From positions 1 to 6,050 of the forward strand of contig JBKQWK010000282.1 of the NCBI GenBank assembly GCA_052139595.1: 6,050 nt of DNA, given 5' to 3'. The notes beneath the pieces are model-generated. The model saw nothing but the letters and a program-made list of their open reading frames with translations. It had not been told where the DNA came from and did no database searches. Positions 1 through 6,050 of this stretch are shown here, in pieces (position 1 is the first letter of the stretch; each line of letters opens with the position of its first letter). The position numbers and the translations under genes are program-made. The DNA comes from JBKQWK01 sp052139595 (GTDB lineage: Bacteria > Actinomycetota > Thermoleophilia > UBA2241).

Positions 1-1019
1 CGGCGGCATTCGCCGCCGGAAAGACGACTTACTGGCTCACCGGTGGCATTGCCTCGCTGCTCCTCTTCGCTTCAGTCCTCGTACACGAGCTGGCGCACTC
101 TCTGATCGCACGCCACCAAGGCATCCCGGTCAAGAGCATCACTCTGTTCTTGCTCGGTGGCGTCTCCAGCATCGAGAAAGAAGCCAGCAGCCCGGGACGT
201 GAAGCCATCATGGCGGGTGCCGGGCCACTTACCAGTCTTCTTCTCGGCGGCGTGTTCCTGATCGGCGGAGTGGTCCTCAAGACCCCAGCGGCAGTGCACG
301 CCACACTGGCCTACCTGGGAATTGTCAACATCGCCTTGGCGATTTTCAATATTCTGCCCGGCTTTCCCCTCGACGGCGGCCGCGTGCTGCGCGCTGCCCT
401 TTGGGCGCGCTCCCATGACTTTGTGCGCGCCACGCGCGGGGCAGCGCGTACCGGCCATGTTTTTGGCTATGTGATGGTACTCGCCGGCGTGCTTCTTGCC
501 GTCAGCGGCAATCTCTTCGCCGGCATCTGGACCGGATTCGTCGGCTGGGTCCTGCTGCAGGCCTCGCAGGCCGCATATCAGCAAGTCGTAGCCGAACAGA
601 GCCTGCGCGGCGTCAGCGCCGCACGCCTGATGAGAAAAACGACCACGTGGGTGCCACCGTTCGTTACCCTCGAGTCGGCAGCCCATGACTACTTTCTCAC
701 CAACAATACTCGCTGCCTGCCGGTAGAAGGCGCCACGGATGGCACGTTCGACGGCATCGTCTGCCTCAGTGACTTGCAACGGCGACCACACAGCGAGTGG
801 GGCCACGATCGCGTCCACGACATCATGATTGAGCGCGCCGACGTCGTCATGGTCAGGCCGGATCAGCCAGCCGGCGACGTGCTCAAAGTAATGACCGAGC
901 GTAACGTCAATCAGGTCGCCGTTGTCGACGACGACGGCTTGCTGGGCTTCATCGATCGTACCAGCGCCCTCGACTTCCTGCGCCGACACGCCGTTGACGG
1001 GACCGGATACGACGGCTAG
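1..1019 (+). CDS. M50 site-2 protease family protein with CBS pair (Rip3-like), 5' truncated
   Basis: This is an intramembrane zinc metalloprotease. The family cleaves membrane-embedded substrates such as anti-sigma factors; the substrate here cannot be read from the sequence. The reading frame is open from base 3 with no start, so the N-terminus lies off the left edge. By comparison with Rip3-like proteins (around 370-390 residues) roughly 40-50 residues are missing; 338 are present. The zinc motif HELAH is at 84-98, inside a hydrophobic helix. The second metal motif, NILPGFPLDGGR, is at 348-383, with its Asp at 372-374. Other hydrophobic segments lie at about 213-278, 294-347 and 459-557. 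The C-terminal third (about 600-990) reads as two CBS units, the second containing VNQVAVVDDDGLLGFIDR; CBS pairs often bind adenine nucleotides. The gene converges on the phosphatase gene with only 13 nt between stops. The ORF reading that begins at 150 starts at an internal TTG and is not the real start. Confidence 0.93.
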   Translation, partial: AAFAAGKTTYWLTGGIASLLLFASVLVHELAHSLIARHQGIPVKSITLFLLGGVSSIEKEASSPGREAIMAGAGPLTSLLLGGVFLIGGVVLKTPAAVHATLAYLGIVNIALAIFNILPGFPLDGGRVLRAALWARSHDFVRATRGAARTGHVFGYVMVLAGVLLAVSGNLFAGIWTGFVGWVLLQASQAAYQQVVAEQSLRGVSAARLMRKTTTWVPPFVTLESAAHDYFLTNNTRCLPVEGATDGTFDGIVCLSDLQRRPHSEWGHDRVHDIMIERADVVMVRPDQPAGDVLKVMTERNVNQVAVVDDDGLLGFIDRTSALDFLRRHAVDGTGYDG

Positions 1020-1032
1020 CGCCAGCCACGAC

Positions 1033-3651
1033 TCAAGGCAGGCGCAGCAGCACCGTCAGAGCGTCGTCATCGAGGCGACCGCCGGCATACTCTTTGACTT
1101 CGCTGACGATCACGGCCGCAAGCTCGGCAGCACTCAGGTCGGCATGACGGCGCACGATCTCGCGTAAGCGCGCTTCGCCGAGAAGCCGACCGTTCTGGCG
1201 CGCTTCGATGACGCCATCGGTGAACAGCACGACGATGCTGTCGTCCGGCAGAACGACCCGGTTGGTCGGGTAGACGATGTTGGCAAAGATGCCGACGGGC
1301 ATATTCCCCTTGCCGGGCACGATAAAGTTGGTACCTCCAGCCAGCACGATCGGTCGCGGGTGACCCGCAATCGCGTACTCCACCATGTGGCGATCGACAT
1401 CGACGTAGGCCACCAGCATGGTCACGAACGGCTGTGTCTCGTCTTGAGCAACCAGGGCGCAGTTAAGACGTGAAAGCGCCTCGCCCGGCGAGCCCTCAGC
1501 AACATAAGCGCGAAGCATGTAGCGCACGACCGCGGTCTGAGCCGCCGCCGACAGGCCCTTGCCGCAGACGTCGCCCACGGCGACCATCAGTCGACCGGGG
1601 GCGAGCTGCACCAGGTCATAAAAGTCACCGCCGACGCGCGCTGCCTCGCCGGCCGGATCATAGTGCACGCCAACGCTCAGACCAGAAATCGGCCAAGGAT
1701 CGATGCGTAGCGCGTTCTGAAACGTCTCGGCAATCTCGTGCTCACGGCGAAAAATGAGCGTGTTGCGCAGCGAAGCGCTGACCTGCGCCGCCAGCGTTGT
1801 CGCCAGTAGCCGGTCTTCTTCGCCGAACGTGCCGCCGCGGGCGCCAGCAAAGACGAGCGCCAGTTCGCGTCCGACCTGCCCGGCATCGATTGCTGCCACA
1901 AGCAGGCCGGCCACCACAGCCGCCGGCCGGCCGGCAACCGGCGACGAGCCCGCTGGCGACTGCGCCGGCGCAAATACTTCTTCCAAGCAGGCGGTATCAA
2001 AACAGATGCCACCGTCATCACCGAAGCTCGCGGCAATACGTACGCCGCGACTGTCGCGGCGTACCACTGCCGCACAGCGCACAGCCAGCAGGCGCGCGCC
2101 GGCGACGGCAACATGCTCGAGTATCCCCTGTGGGTCGGCGCGACCGACCAGTTCGTTCAGTGCCAACGAAATCGCCTGCAGCTCCGTCAGCTGACGCGTA
2201 AGCAGCTCGAGATGGTTGGCAGTCTCCCGCTCGTTGTCGTAGAGCTGCGCGTTATCGATCGCCACAGCCGCGAAGCGGCAAATCGCCAAGGCCATCTGCA
2301 AATCGTCGGCCGACAAGTCGCGCCGGCGCCGATCGTCAAACAGCTCGATCAGGCCGATGACACGGTCGCGGGTCCGCAGGGGCAACACCAGCTGAGTCCG
2401 ATGGCCGCGTGCGACGAATAGCTGCCGCTCGGGCTCATTCAGACGGGCATCCTCGGCGTCGTTCACAATGAGCGGACGGCGTGCGTGCATGACCTGTTGA
2501 CCAATGCCGCCGGGCTCGAGAGGCTGCGCCCCACCGAGATCTGCCACAGCGTTGAAGCCACCGTCGGCATAGCTCACGAGCAGCTGCGTCTCGCCCGCCA
2601 CCGGCTCCACCCGCGAGATGGTGCAAGCGTCCATGTCGAGCGCATCCACAAGACGTCTCACGACAGACTCAAGCACCTGTGGCAAATCGAGGCTGCTGGC
2701 GATGTCAAGACTGGAATCCCGCACCAGCTCGAGATCGTGGCTCCATTGTTCAAGCTCGCGCATGAGACGCACGTTCTCGCAGGCGACAGCGGCATACTGT
2801 GCCACACTCTCAGCGAACAGCACGTGATCGTCGCCGAAACCGCCGGCCTCGGCTGCTCGATTGAAGATCAAGACACCGACCTGTCGACCAAAAGCGACCA
2901 TCGGCGCCACGAGGAGCCGCTGCAATTGGAAACGCGCCACATCTGCCGTCGCCACGCCGGCGTCGCGGCGGGCATCGTCAATGACGAGCGCGCGGTCACG
3001 CTCCAGCGCCTCACGAGCAATTGGCAGTGCAGCAGGCGACAGTTCGATCTGATTCGCCGCCAGGTCGAGGCCATAAACAGCCTGCCCAAGCCACATCCCA
3101 TCGTCGGTGGGCCGCAGAAGCACGCCGGACACTGCCTCCAGCTGCTCACCCGCGCGCTCCGTGAGGTACTGCAGCACCTCGTCCAGATCGGTACGGCTGC
3201 GACTCATGCCAACGATGTCGGACGAGGCCTCGGCCAGCTGCGCCCGAGCAATGGCGAAACGCGAGAGCGTTGCCAGCCGATTGACCAGGTATGTGAGCGC
3301 TACCAGACCGCCGGCAGCGAGCACGCCATAGCCGAGCACGAGGAGGTGTTGCGTAGTGACCGCGTCCTGGGCAACCATGACCGTGGCCGCCAGCGCCAGG
3401 CAGATCACCGCCAGCGCACCGACCACATGCTCGCGCTCGGTGAGCGTCAAGAGCGTGAGCGGGATCAGATAGAGACCACTTACGATCACCTCAGGGAGCA
3501 CAAGGTCGAGCATGAACGTGCCGAGTATACCGGCCAGGGCAACGACGACGACCGCCACACGATGACGATGAAGCCACTCGATACGCCCCACCACGCGAGG
3601 ATGACGGCGAGCGCTACTCGCGAGCCGAGCAGTGAGCTCATTTGCGGGCAT
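1033..3651 (-). CDS. Four-TM, triple-GAF, PP2C/SpoIIE-type Ser/Thr phosphatase
   Basis: An 872-residue sensor phosphatase of the RsbU/SpoIIE class. Such enzymes typically dephosphorylate an anti-sigma-factor antagonist. Four hydrophobic segments lie near residues 32-52, 55-70, 75-94 and 102-122. Three GAF-like domains follow at about 155-296, 320-470 and 505-630; the third is the most divergent. The C-terminal SpoIIE domain (about 655-872) keeps the metal-binding signatures: GGDFYD (674-679), GDVCGKG (693-699), AGHPRP (762-767), FTDG (810-813) and DDDALT (861-866). The enzyme therefore looks catalytically intact. The start is taken at the ATG at 3651 because GGGAGGT lies just upstream, though with short spacing (3-4 nt). 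A TTG at 3669 would add six residues but has no Shine-Dalgarno sequence. The signal sensed is unknown. No RsbW-like kinase domain is fused and no partner is in the window. Confidence 0.93.
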   Translation of the reverse strand: MPANELTARLASSARRHPRVVGRIEWLHRHRVAVVVVALAGILGTFMLDLVLPEVIVSGLYLIPLTLLTLTEREHVVGALAVICLALAATVMVAQDAVTTQHLLVLGYGVLAAGGLVALTYLVNRLATLSRFAIARAQLAEASSDIVGMSRSRTDLDEVLQYLTERAGEQLEAVSGVLLRPTDDGMWLGQAVYGLDLAANQIELSPAALPIAREALERDRALVIDDARRDAGVATADVARFQLQRLLVAPMVAFGRQVGVLIFNRAAEAGGFGDDHVLFAESVAQYAAVACENVRLMRELEQWSHDLELVRDSSLDIASSLDLPQVLESVVRRLVDALDMDACTISRVEPVAGETQLLVSYADGGFNAVADLGGAQPLEPGGIGQQVMHARRPLIVNDAEDARLNEPERQLFVARGHRTQLVLPLRTRDRVIGLIELFDDRRRRDLSADDLQMALAICRFAAVAIDNAQLYDNERETANHLELLTRQLTELQAISLALNELVGRADPQGILEHVAVAGARLLAVRCAAVVRRDSRGVRIAASFGDDGGICFDTACLEEVFAPAQSPAGSSPVAGRPAAVVAGLLVAAIDAGQVGRELALVFAGARGGTFGEEDRLLATTLAAQVSASLRNTLIFRREHEIAETFQNALRIDPWPISGLSVGVHYDPAGEAARVGGDFYDLVQLAPGRLMVAVGDVCGKGLSAAAQTAVVRYMLRAYVAEGSPGEALSRLNCALVAQDETQPFVTMLVAYVDVDRHMVEYAIAGHPRPIVLAGGTNFIVPGKGNMPVGIFANIVYPTNRVVLPDDSIVVLFTDGVIEARQNGRLLGEARLREIVRRHADLSAAELAAVIVSEVKEYAGGRLDDDALTVLLRLP

Positions 3652-3699
3652 CACACCTCCCAAGCGCAAGGGCGCGCCACATCGTCAATGGGAGTTGAT

Positions 3700-3730
3700 G
3701 CTATAACTGCGGTTGACGCGCGACAAGCAA
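3700..3730 (-). promoter_or_regulatory. Weak candidate promoter for the GAF/SpoIIE phosphatase gene
   Basis: On the minus strand a TATAGC hexamer (3700-3705) lies about 50 nt upstream of the phosphatase start. Possible -35 elements are TTGCTT (3725-3730, 19-nt spacer) or TTGTCG (3721-3726, 15-nt spacer). Neither spacing is ideal. The 215-nt gap to the HAD gene makes an independent promoter plausible, but read-through from upstream is equally possible. Confidence 0.25.
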
Positions 3731-3800
3731 TCGGGTTGCACCCTGACGGTCACTGAGGCGAAACCAACCAGCGACTGCTCGTCGCGACCTCCGCCGGGCC

Positions 3801-3869
3801 TTTCGCTCCCCGCCGGCGCGAAATGCCCGGCGCCAGCCAGCACCCGTCAGCGCCCGCCGGCGCCAGCTA
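3801..3869 (-). other. GC-rich dyad-symmetric tail downstream of the HAD gene
   Basis: Just past the HAD stop on the minus strand there are GGCGCC/GCCGGC-type dyads at 3828-3865. A small hairpin follows, with arms TTTCGC and GCGAAA at 3801-3806 and 3818-3823 and an 11-nt loop. Neither is followed by a T-run, so an intrinsic terminator is not shown. The dyads could weaken transcription into the phosphatase gene or stabilise the 3' end of the upstream message. Confidence 0.25.
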
Positions 3870-4502
3870 CAGCTTCTGCGCCCACAGGTAGAGGAGCAGC
3901 TCGGTGGGCGTGTCGGCAACGAAGGTTGCGCCGGCCCTCGTCAACGCCTGCCGACCGTGCCAGCCCCAGCCGGCGCCGACCGGCTCTGCCCCGGCCACGG
4001 CGCTCTCGACCATGTCGCCGCCAGTGTCGCCCACATAAATGAAGCGACGCTGGTCGGGATGACCGACTATCTCGGCAGTGATCTTTCGCACCTTGCTCGT
4101 GTCAACATCGCCACCGACCACCGTGCGCACGTAACCGCCGAGGCCATGGCGATCCAGCAAGCTGCGCACGAGAGAAGTGCTGTTCGATGTAATCACCACG
4201 AGTTCATGCTCTTCGGCGAGGCCGGCAAGCAGACCATTCACACCACAGAACGGGCGCAGATCTGTCGCCAGAGTCAGCGACGCCGCCGCAGTGGTGACAA
4301 TTGTCTCCACTTGCTCAAGGCTCACACCAAGCGCAACCATACTTTCGTAGACGTTGCTTTCAAAGAGGGAGACAACCTTGGCCTGGCTGTCGATCTCGAC
4401 CTGCCCACAGGCGGCACACGCAGCCACAAAGGCGGCGCTGAACGTCGTCAGTGAATCGATGAGTACTCCGTCGTGGTCGAACATGATGACGGGCTTGCTC
4501 AT
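3867..4502 (-). CDS. HAD-superfamily hydrolase (phosphoglycolate phosphatase-like, subfamily IA)
   Basis: A 211-residue cytoplasmic phosphatase of the haloacid dehalogenase fold, typical in length for Gph-like members. Motif I is FDHDGV (residues 8-13), with D9 as nucleophile and D11 as acid/base. Motif II is the ITSNS stretch (104-108). The motif III lysine is K137 or K140. Motif IV is GDTGGD (158-163), whose Asp residues bind Mg. A helical cap lies between about residues 15 and 80. The physiological substrate cannot be decided from sequence. The ATG at 4502 is chosen because GGAGAG stands just upstream and motif I then starts at residue 8, as usual. The open frame extends to 4742, but that extension overlaps the end of the upstream gene and encodes nothing recognisable. 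It sits 34 nt behind the transglycosylase-like gene and is probably cotranscribed with it. Confidence 0.9.
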   Translation of the reverse strand: MSKPVIMFDHDGVLIDSLTTFSAAFVAACAACGQVEIDSQAKVVSLFESNVYESMVALGVSLEQVETIVTTAAASLTLATDLRPFCGVNGLLAGLAEEHELVVITSNSTSLVRSLLDRHGLGGYVRTVVGGDVDTSKVRKITAEIVGHPDQRRFIYVGDTGGDMVESAVAGAEPVGAGWGWHGRQALTRAGATFVADTPTELLLYLWAQKL

Positions 4503-4536
4503 GACTCTCCGCATCTGATTGCGGCCGTCGCGCCGG

Positions 4537-5562
4537 CTACTGACCAAAGGCCCAGGCGTACGAGCTTGACCACCATCCGGGGCCGTGACCGAGGTGAATC
4601 GCCAGTGCCGTGGCTTGGATTTGCGCCTCGCCGTCAAGAGGTCTCGCCCCTCGCCACGGGTTCCAGCTGCCTCGCCAGGTTGATGGAGCATACTGGAACA
4701 GCCCGAGGTAGTTGCCGCCGTTGCTGGCGCTGGCGTCACCACCAGACTCGACCATCATCAGACGATACATGGCGGCGGCGTTGATGCCGTACTTCGCCGC
4801 CGCCGCCTGAACGAGGGGCCACCACGATCCGCCGTCCGCGGTCGGCACACTGGCACTGCTGGGAGATGGCTGGCTGACCATGACCGGTGACGGCGCAGCC
4901 TTGGCGTGCTGCTTTGCAACCAGCTTGACCACATCGGCGCGAGCGCCAGCCAGCAGGTGCTGTCGAAACGCGAGTTCCCGGCGAATCTGCTTGATTTCGC
5001 CGGCCAGCTGGGAGACTAGTTTCTCGCTTGCCGTTGCCTCCACCTGAAGGTTGCGTTGGCCATCGCTAATCTGCTTGTCAAGCGACTCGAGCTGCCCCAC
5101 GACAGTGACGCCCTCAAGGTTCACGCGACGCATCACATCGAGTCCGCCGAGGAGATCGCTAAAGCTTGACGAGGACAACATGACGTCGAGAACGGTGACG
5201 TTCTGCTGCTTGTAGGTCGCGACAACGCTCATGCTCAGCGCCGATCTGGCAATGCCGAGATTGCGTCGGGCATCCTTGATCTGACTGGCGTTTTGGCTGA
5301 TCTGCGCCCGCAACGCCAGCAGCGAGCTGGTCGCGCGCGCATACGCCTCGACTTTGCCGTTGATGGTCCCGTCGAGGCGAACGACTTGTGCTGCCAGGGA
5401 TCGCGCTTTCGCCGCCGCTCCAGCAGTCGATGCAGCCGCCGCACGCGGTGCCGCACTGCCACCAAGAAGCGCGAGGCAGACAAGCAGGAGCGCGGCGTAG
5501 CCCGGGGCCGATCGGCCCAGCACTACGTGACTGCGACGAGCAGAGGCGTGCAAGCGGGTCAT
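4537..5562 (-). CDS. Secreted PcsB/CwlO-like coiled coil with C-terminal SLT-type transglycosylase domain
   Basis: A 341-residue exported protein that probably acts on peptidoglycan. A basic N-terminus, a hydrophobic core (about 22-35) and an Ala-rich region with possible cleavage near residue 44 form a Sec signal peptide. Residues about 50-220 are a heptad-rich coiled coil. It is interrupted by a YKQQ..VLDVMLSSSSFSDLL segment (117-138), which matches the hairpin tip characteristic of PcsB, CwlO and RipA N-terminal domains. A Pro/Ser linker (223-240) leads to a lysozyme-like domain (about 246-341). There VESGGD places the likely catalytic Glu at E272, followed by YLGLFQYAPSTW and NPWRG. The usual partner domain of this coiled coil is NlpC/P60 or CHAP, so the SLT ending is less common. 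The ATG at 5562 has AAGGAG six bases upstream and starts exactly before the signal peptide. A longer reading to 5661 would run through the promoter. Confidence 0.9.
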   Translation of the reverse strand: MTRLHASARRSHVVLGRSAPGYAALLLVCLALLGGSAAPRAAAASTAGAAAKARSLAAQVVRLDGTINGKVEAYARATSSLLALRAQISQNASQIKDARRNLGIARSALSMSVVATYKQQNVTVLDVMLSSSSFSDLLGGLDVMRRVNLEGVTVVGQLESLDKQISDGQRNLQVEATASEKLVSQLAGEIKQIRRELAFRQHLLAGARADVVKLVAKQHAKAAPSPVMVSQPSPSSASVPTADGGSWWPLVQAAAAKYGINAAAMYRLMMVESGGDASASNGGNYLGLFQYAPSTWRGSWNPWRGARPLDGEAQIQATALAIHLGHGPGWWSSSYAWAFGQ

Positions 5563-5568
5563 CTGCGT

Positions 5569-5574
5569 CTCCTT
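5569..5574 (-). promoter_or_regulatory. Shine-Dalgarno AAGGAG deciding the start of the coiled-coil/SLT gene
   Basis: AAGGAG on the minus strand, with a 6-nt spacer to the ATG at 5560-5562. It settles the start against the in-frame ATG at 5661, which would put untypical basic sequence in front of the signal peptide. Confidence 0.8.
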
Positions 5575-5584
5575 CGGAGCCGGT

Positions 5585-5613
5585 ACCTTAGCAAATCGCC
5601 GCCGCCGCTTCAA
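5585..5613 (-). promoter_or_regulatory. Sigma-70/SigA-type promoter for the coiled-coil/SLT and HAD genes
   Basis: TTGAAG (5608-5613) and TAAGGT (5585-5590) are separated by exactly 17 nt on the minus strand. This fits the TTGACN-N17-TANNNT pattern of housekeeping actinobacterial promoters. The predicted transcript would begin near 5578, giving a leader of about 16 nt that carries the AAGGAG. The spacer contains four GCG repeats. Confidence 0.55.
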
Positions 5614-5723
5614 TTGCCTGCTGTTGTCGGCCGCGAAAGCGCACCGTCTCGCCGGCAGCATTCTGCTCTCCGCGGACGCTCACACGCTCGCCGTCGCCCT
5701 GGGACCAAACGTGCAGCGGTACG

Positions 5724-5755
5724 TGACCGGCTCGATCGGTCTGACCGGTGACCGG
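5724..5755. repeat. Three TGACCGG repeats with an embedded CGGTC-T-GACCG inverted repeat
   Basis: TGACCGG occurs at 5724-5730, 5742-5748 and 5749-5755, the last two in direct tandem. A perfect inverted repeat CGGTC-T-GACCG covers 5737-5747, and the palindrome ACCGGT spans 5744-5749. The cluster sits roughly midway between the two divergent promoters, as an operator might. No regulator is identified. Confidence 0.35.
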
Positions 5756-5893
5756 CGGAAGCTGGTTCGAGGCGGGAGGCGTGATGGTCAACAACCGAGG
5801 CGTGACAGGGCCGGAGAGCGGCCGCTTTGAGCGAAGCATCCGGTTCCGCAGTGATAGTCCAATCGCGAGCGCGCGGACTGCAGGGGTTCAGAT

Positions 5894-5922
5894 TTGGTCT
5901 GCGACCTGCCCGTCCCTATACC
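5894..5922 (+). promoter_or_regulatory. Candidate promoter for the gene at 6018
   Basis: TTGGTC (5894-5899) and TATACC (5917-5922) are separated by 17 nt. The match is 3/6 for the -35 and 4/6 for the -10. A start near 5929-5930 would give a leader of about 88 nt that includes the whole foldable element at 5943-6017, which adds some weight to the assignment. Confidence 0.35.
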
Positions 5923-5942
5923 CCTAGCAGATGGGATGAGAA

Positions 5943-6017
5943 GGCCAGCCTCCCGCGGGGTACCGTAAGGTCCCCAAGAAGAGTCGGGCTCTGTGGGCCC
6001 AAACAAGGAGGCTGACC
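5943..6017 (+). promoter_or_regulatory. Structured mRNA leader predicted to sequester the ribosome binding site
   Basis: The arm GGCCAGCCTCC (5943-5953) can pair with GGAGGCTGACC (6007-6017) at 10 of 11 positions, eight of them contiguous, with one C-A mismatch. The right arm contains the Shine-Dalgarno core and ends at the base before the ATG. Enclosed are a hairpin at 5957-5975 (seven pairs, one bulged T, GTAA tetraloop of GNRA type) and a smaller stem at 5986-6000 (GGGC/GCCC). Together they form a possible three-way junction. I do not recognise it as a known riboswitch; ligand or trigger is unknown. Confidence 0.45.
6005..6011 (+). promoter_or_regulatory. Shine-Dalgarno AAGGAGG for the gene at 6018
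   Basis: A near-perfect anti-16S match with a 6-nt spacer to ATG 6018-6020. It is the main evidence that a gene begins here, and most of it lies inside the pairing arm of the leader structure. Confidence 0.75.
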
Positions 6018-6050
6018 ATGAAAGATGCTACCACGAGCGAGGAGACGAAG
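6018..6050 (+). CDS. Start of an unidentified protein (first 11 codons, 3' truncated by the window)
   Basis: ATG at 6018 follows AAGGAGG with ideal spacing, and the frame is open to the window edge, reading MKDATTSEETK. This hydrophilic N-terminus shows no signal peptide or known motif and is too short to name. The gene is divergent from the SLT gene and preceded by a candidate promoter and a foldable leader, so its translation may be regulated. Its identity would say a great deal about the leader. Confidence 0.65.
   Translation, partial: MKDATTSEETK

Larger units (their letters stand above)
5563..6017. other. 455-nt divergent intergenic region with regulatory content
   Basis: This region separates the minus-strand SLT gene from the + strand gene at 6018. 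It holds a promoter facing left (5585-5613), a cluster of TGACCGG repeats (5724-5755), a possible promoter facing right (5894-5922) and a foldable leader (5943-6017). A minus-strand open frame of 83 codons (5588-5839) lies within it, but it has no Shine-Dalgarno sequence and its stop overlaps the left-facing -10 element. I see no convincing gene here. Confidence 0.6.

Noticed and set aside
72..989. 305-codon open frame on the minus strand opposite the site-2 protease
   Set aside because: It is a shadow of the protease, which carries HELAH and the DGG motif; the antisense product has no recognisable feature.
2485..3756. 423-codon open frame on the + strand opposite the phosphatase gene
   Set aside because: It lies wholly antisense to a gene with clear GAF and SpoIIE motifs; its product is low-complexity and rich in His/Arg/Gln with no domain. 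Long antisense frames are common in GC-rich genes.
3801..3865. Intrinsic terminator after the HAD gene
   Set aside because: There are GC dyads and a small 6-bp hairpin but no T-tract, so termination is not supported; recorded only as a GC-rich dyad region.
5588..5839. 83-codon minus-strand open frame in the divergent intergenic region
   Set aside because: About 70% GC at third positions makes it mildly coding-like, but there is no Shine-Dalgarno sequence before the ATG, no recognised domain, and its stop codon sits in the -10 element of the SLT gene promoter. Kept only as a remote possibility.
5955..5975. T-box-like string (GGGGTACCG) suggesting a tRNA-binding leader
   Set aside because: The conserved T-box core with the TGG bulge is absent, there is no stem I, and the encoded N-terminus does not look like an aminoacyl-tRNA synthetase.
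5935..6017. Resemblance to the 3' end of bacterial 23S rRNA (GATGAG, GTAAGGTCCCC, AGAAGA, GGCC, GCTGACC in the same order)
   Set aside because: The order of short matches is striking from memory, but spacing differs (about 30 nt shorter after GGCC), the GATAGGCC segment is not matched, and no further rRNA lies upstream. An alignment to 23S sequences would settle whether this is a decayed rRNA fragment or coincidence.

Overview
The window is GC-rich DNA with strongly GC-biased third codon positions. It probably comes from a high-GC Gram-positive bacterium of the Actinomycetota. Pointers are a Rip3-like CBS-containing site-2 protease, a large GAF/SpoIIE-type phosphatase, a PcsB/CwlO-like coiled coil joined to a transglycosylase-like domain, and actinobacterial-looking promoter spacing. 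A deep-branching class such as Thermoleophilia would fit, but that is an inference from protein style, not a database result.

Layout. A 5'-truncated M50 site-2 protease with a CBS pair runs on the + strand to 1019. It meets head-on, with a 13-nt gap, a large minus-strand gene (1033-3651) for a four-TM, triple-GAF, PP2C/SpoIIE-type serine phosphatase. Upstream of that, after a 215-nt gap, a HAD phosphatase (3867-4502, minus) lies 34 nt behind a secreted coiled-coil/transglycosylase protein (4537-5562, minus). The last two probably form one transcription unit from a good promoter at 5585-5613. The phosphatase may have its own promoter in the 215-nt gap. A 455-nt divergent intergenic region (5563-6017) separates this block from a + strand gene whose first 11 codons start at 6018.

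Biology. The named genes are mostly envelope and signalling functions: intramembrane proteolysis, membrane-linked sensing through GAF domains to a Ser/Thr phosphatase output, and peptidoglycan remodelling. No anti-sigma kinase, anti-anti-sigma factor or FtsEX pair is in the window, so partners must lie elsewhere.

The most unusual feature is the leader of the gene at 6018. An 11-nt arm at 5943-5953 can pair (10 of 11 positions) with the segment 6007-6017 that holds the Shine-Dalgarno sequence and runs up to the ATG. It encloses a GUAA-tetraloop hairpin and a second small stem. This looks like a structured translational switch I cannot assign to a known family. No mobile element, CRISPR array, tRNA or confirmed rRNA was found.
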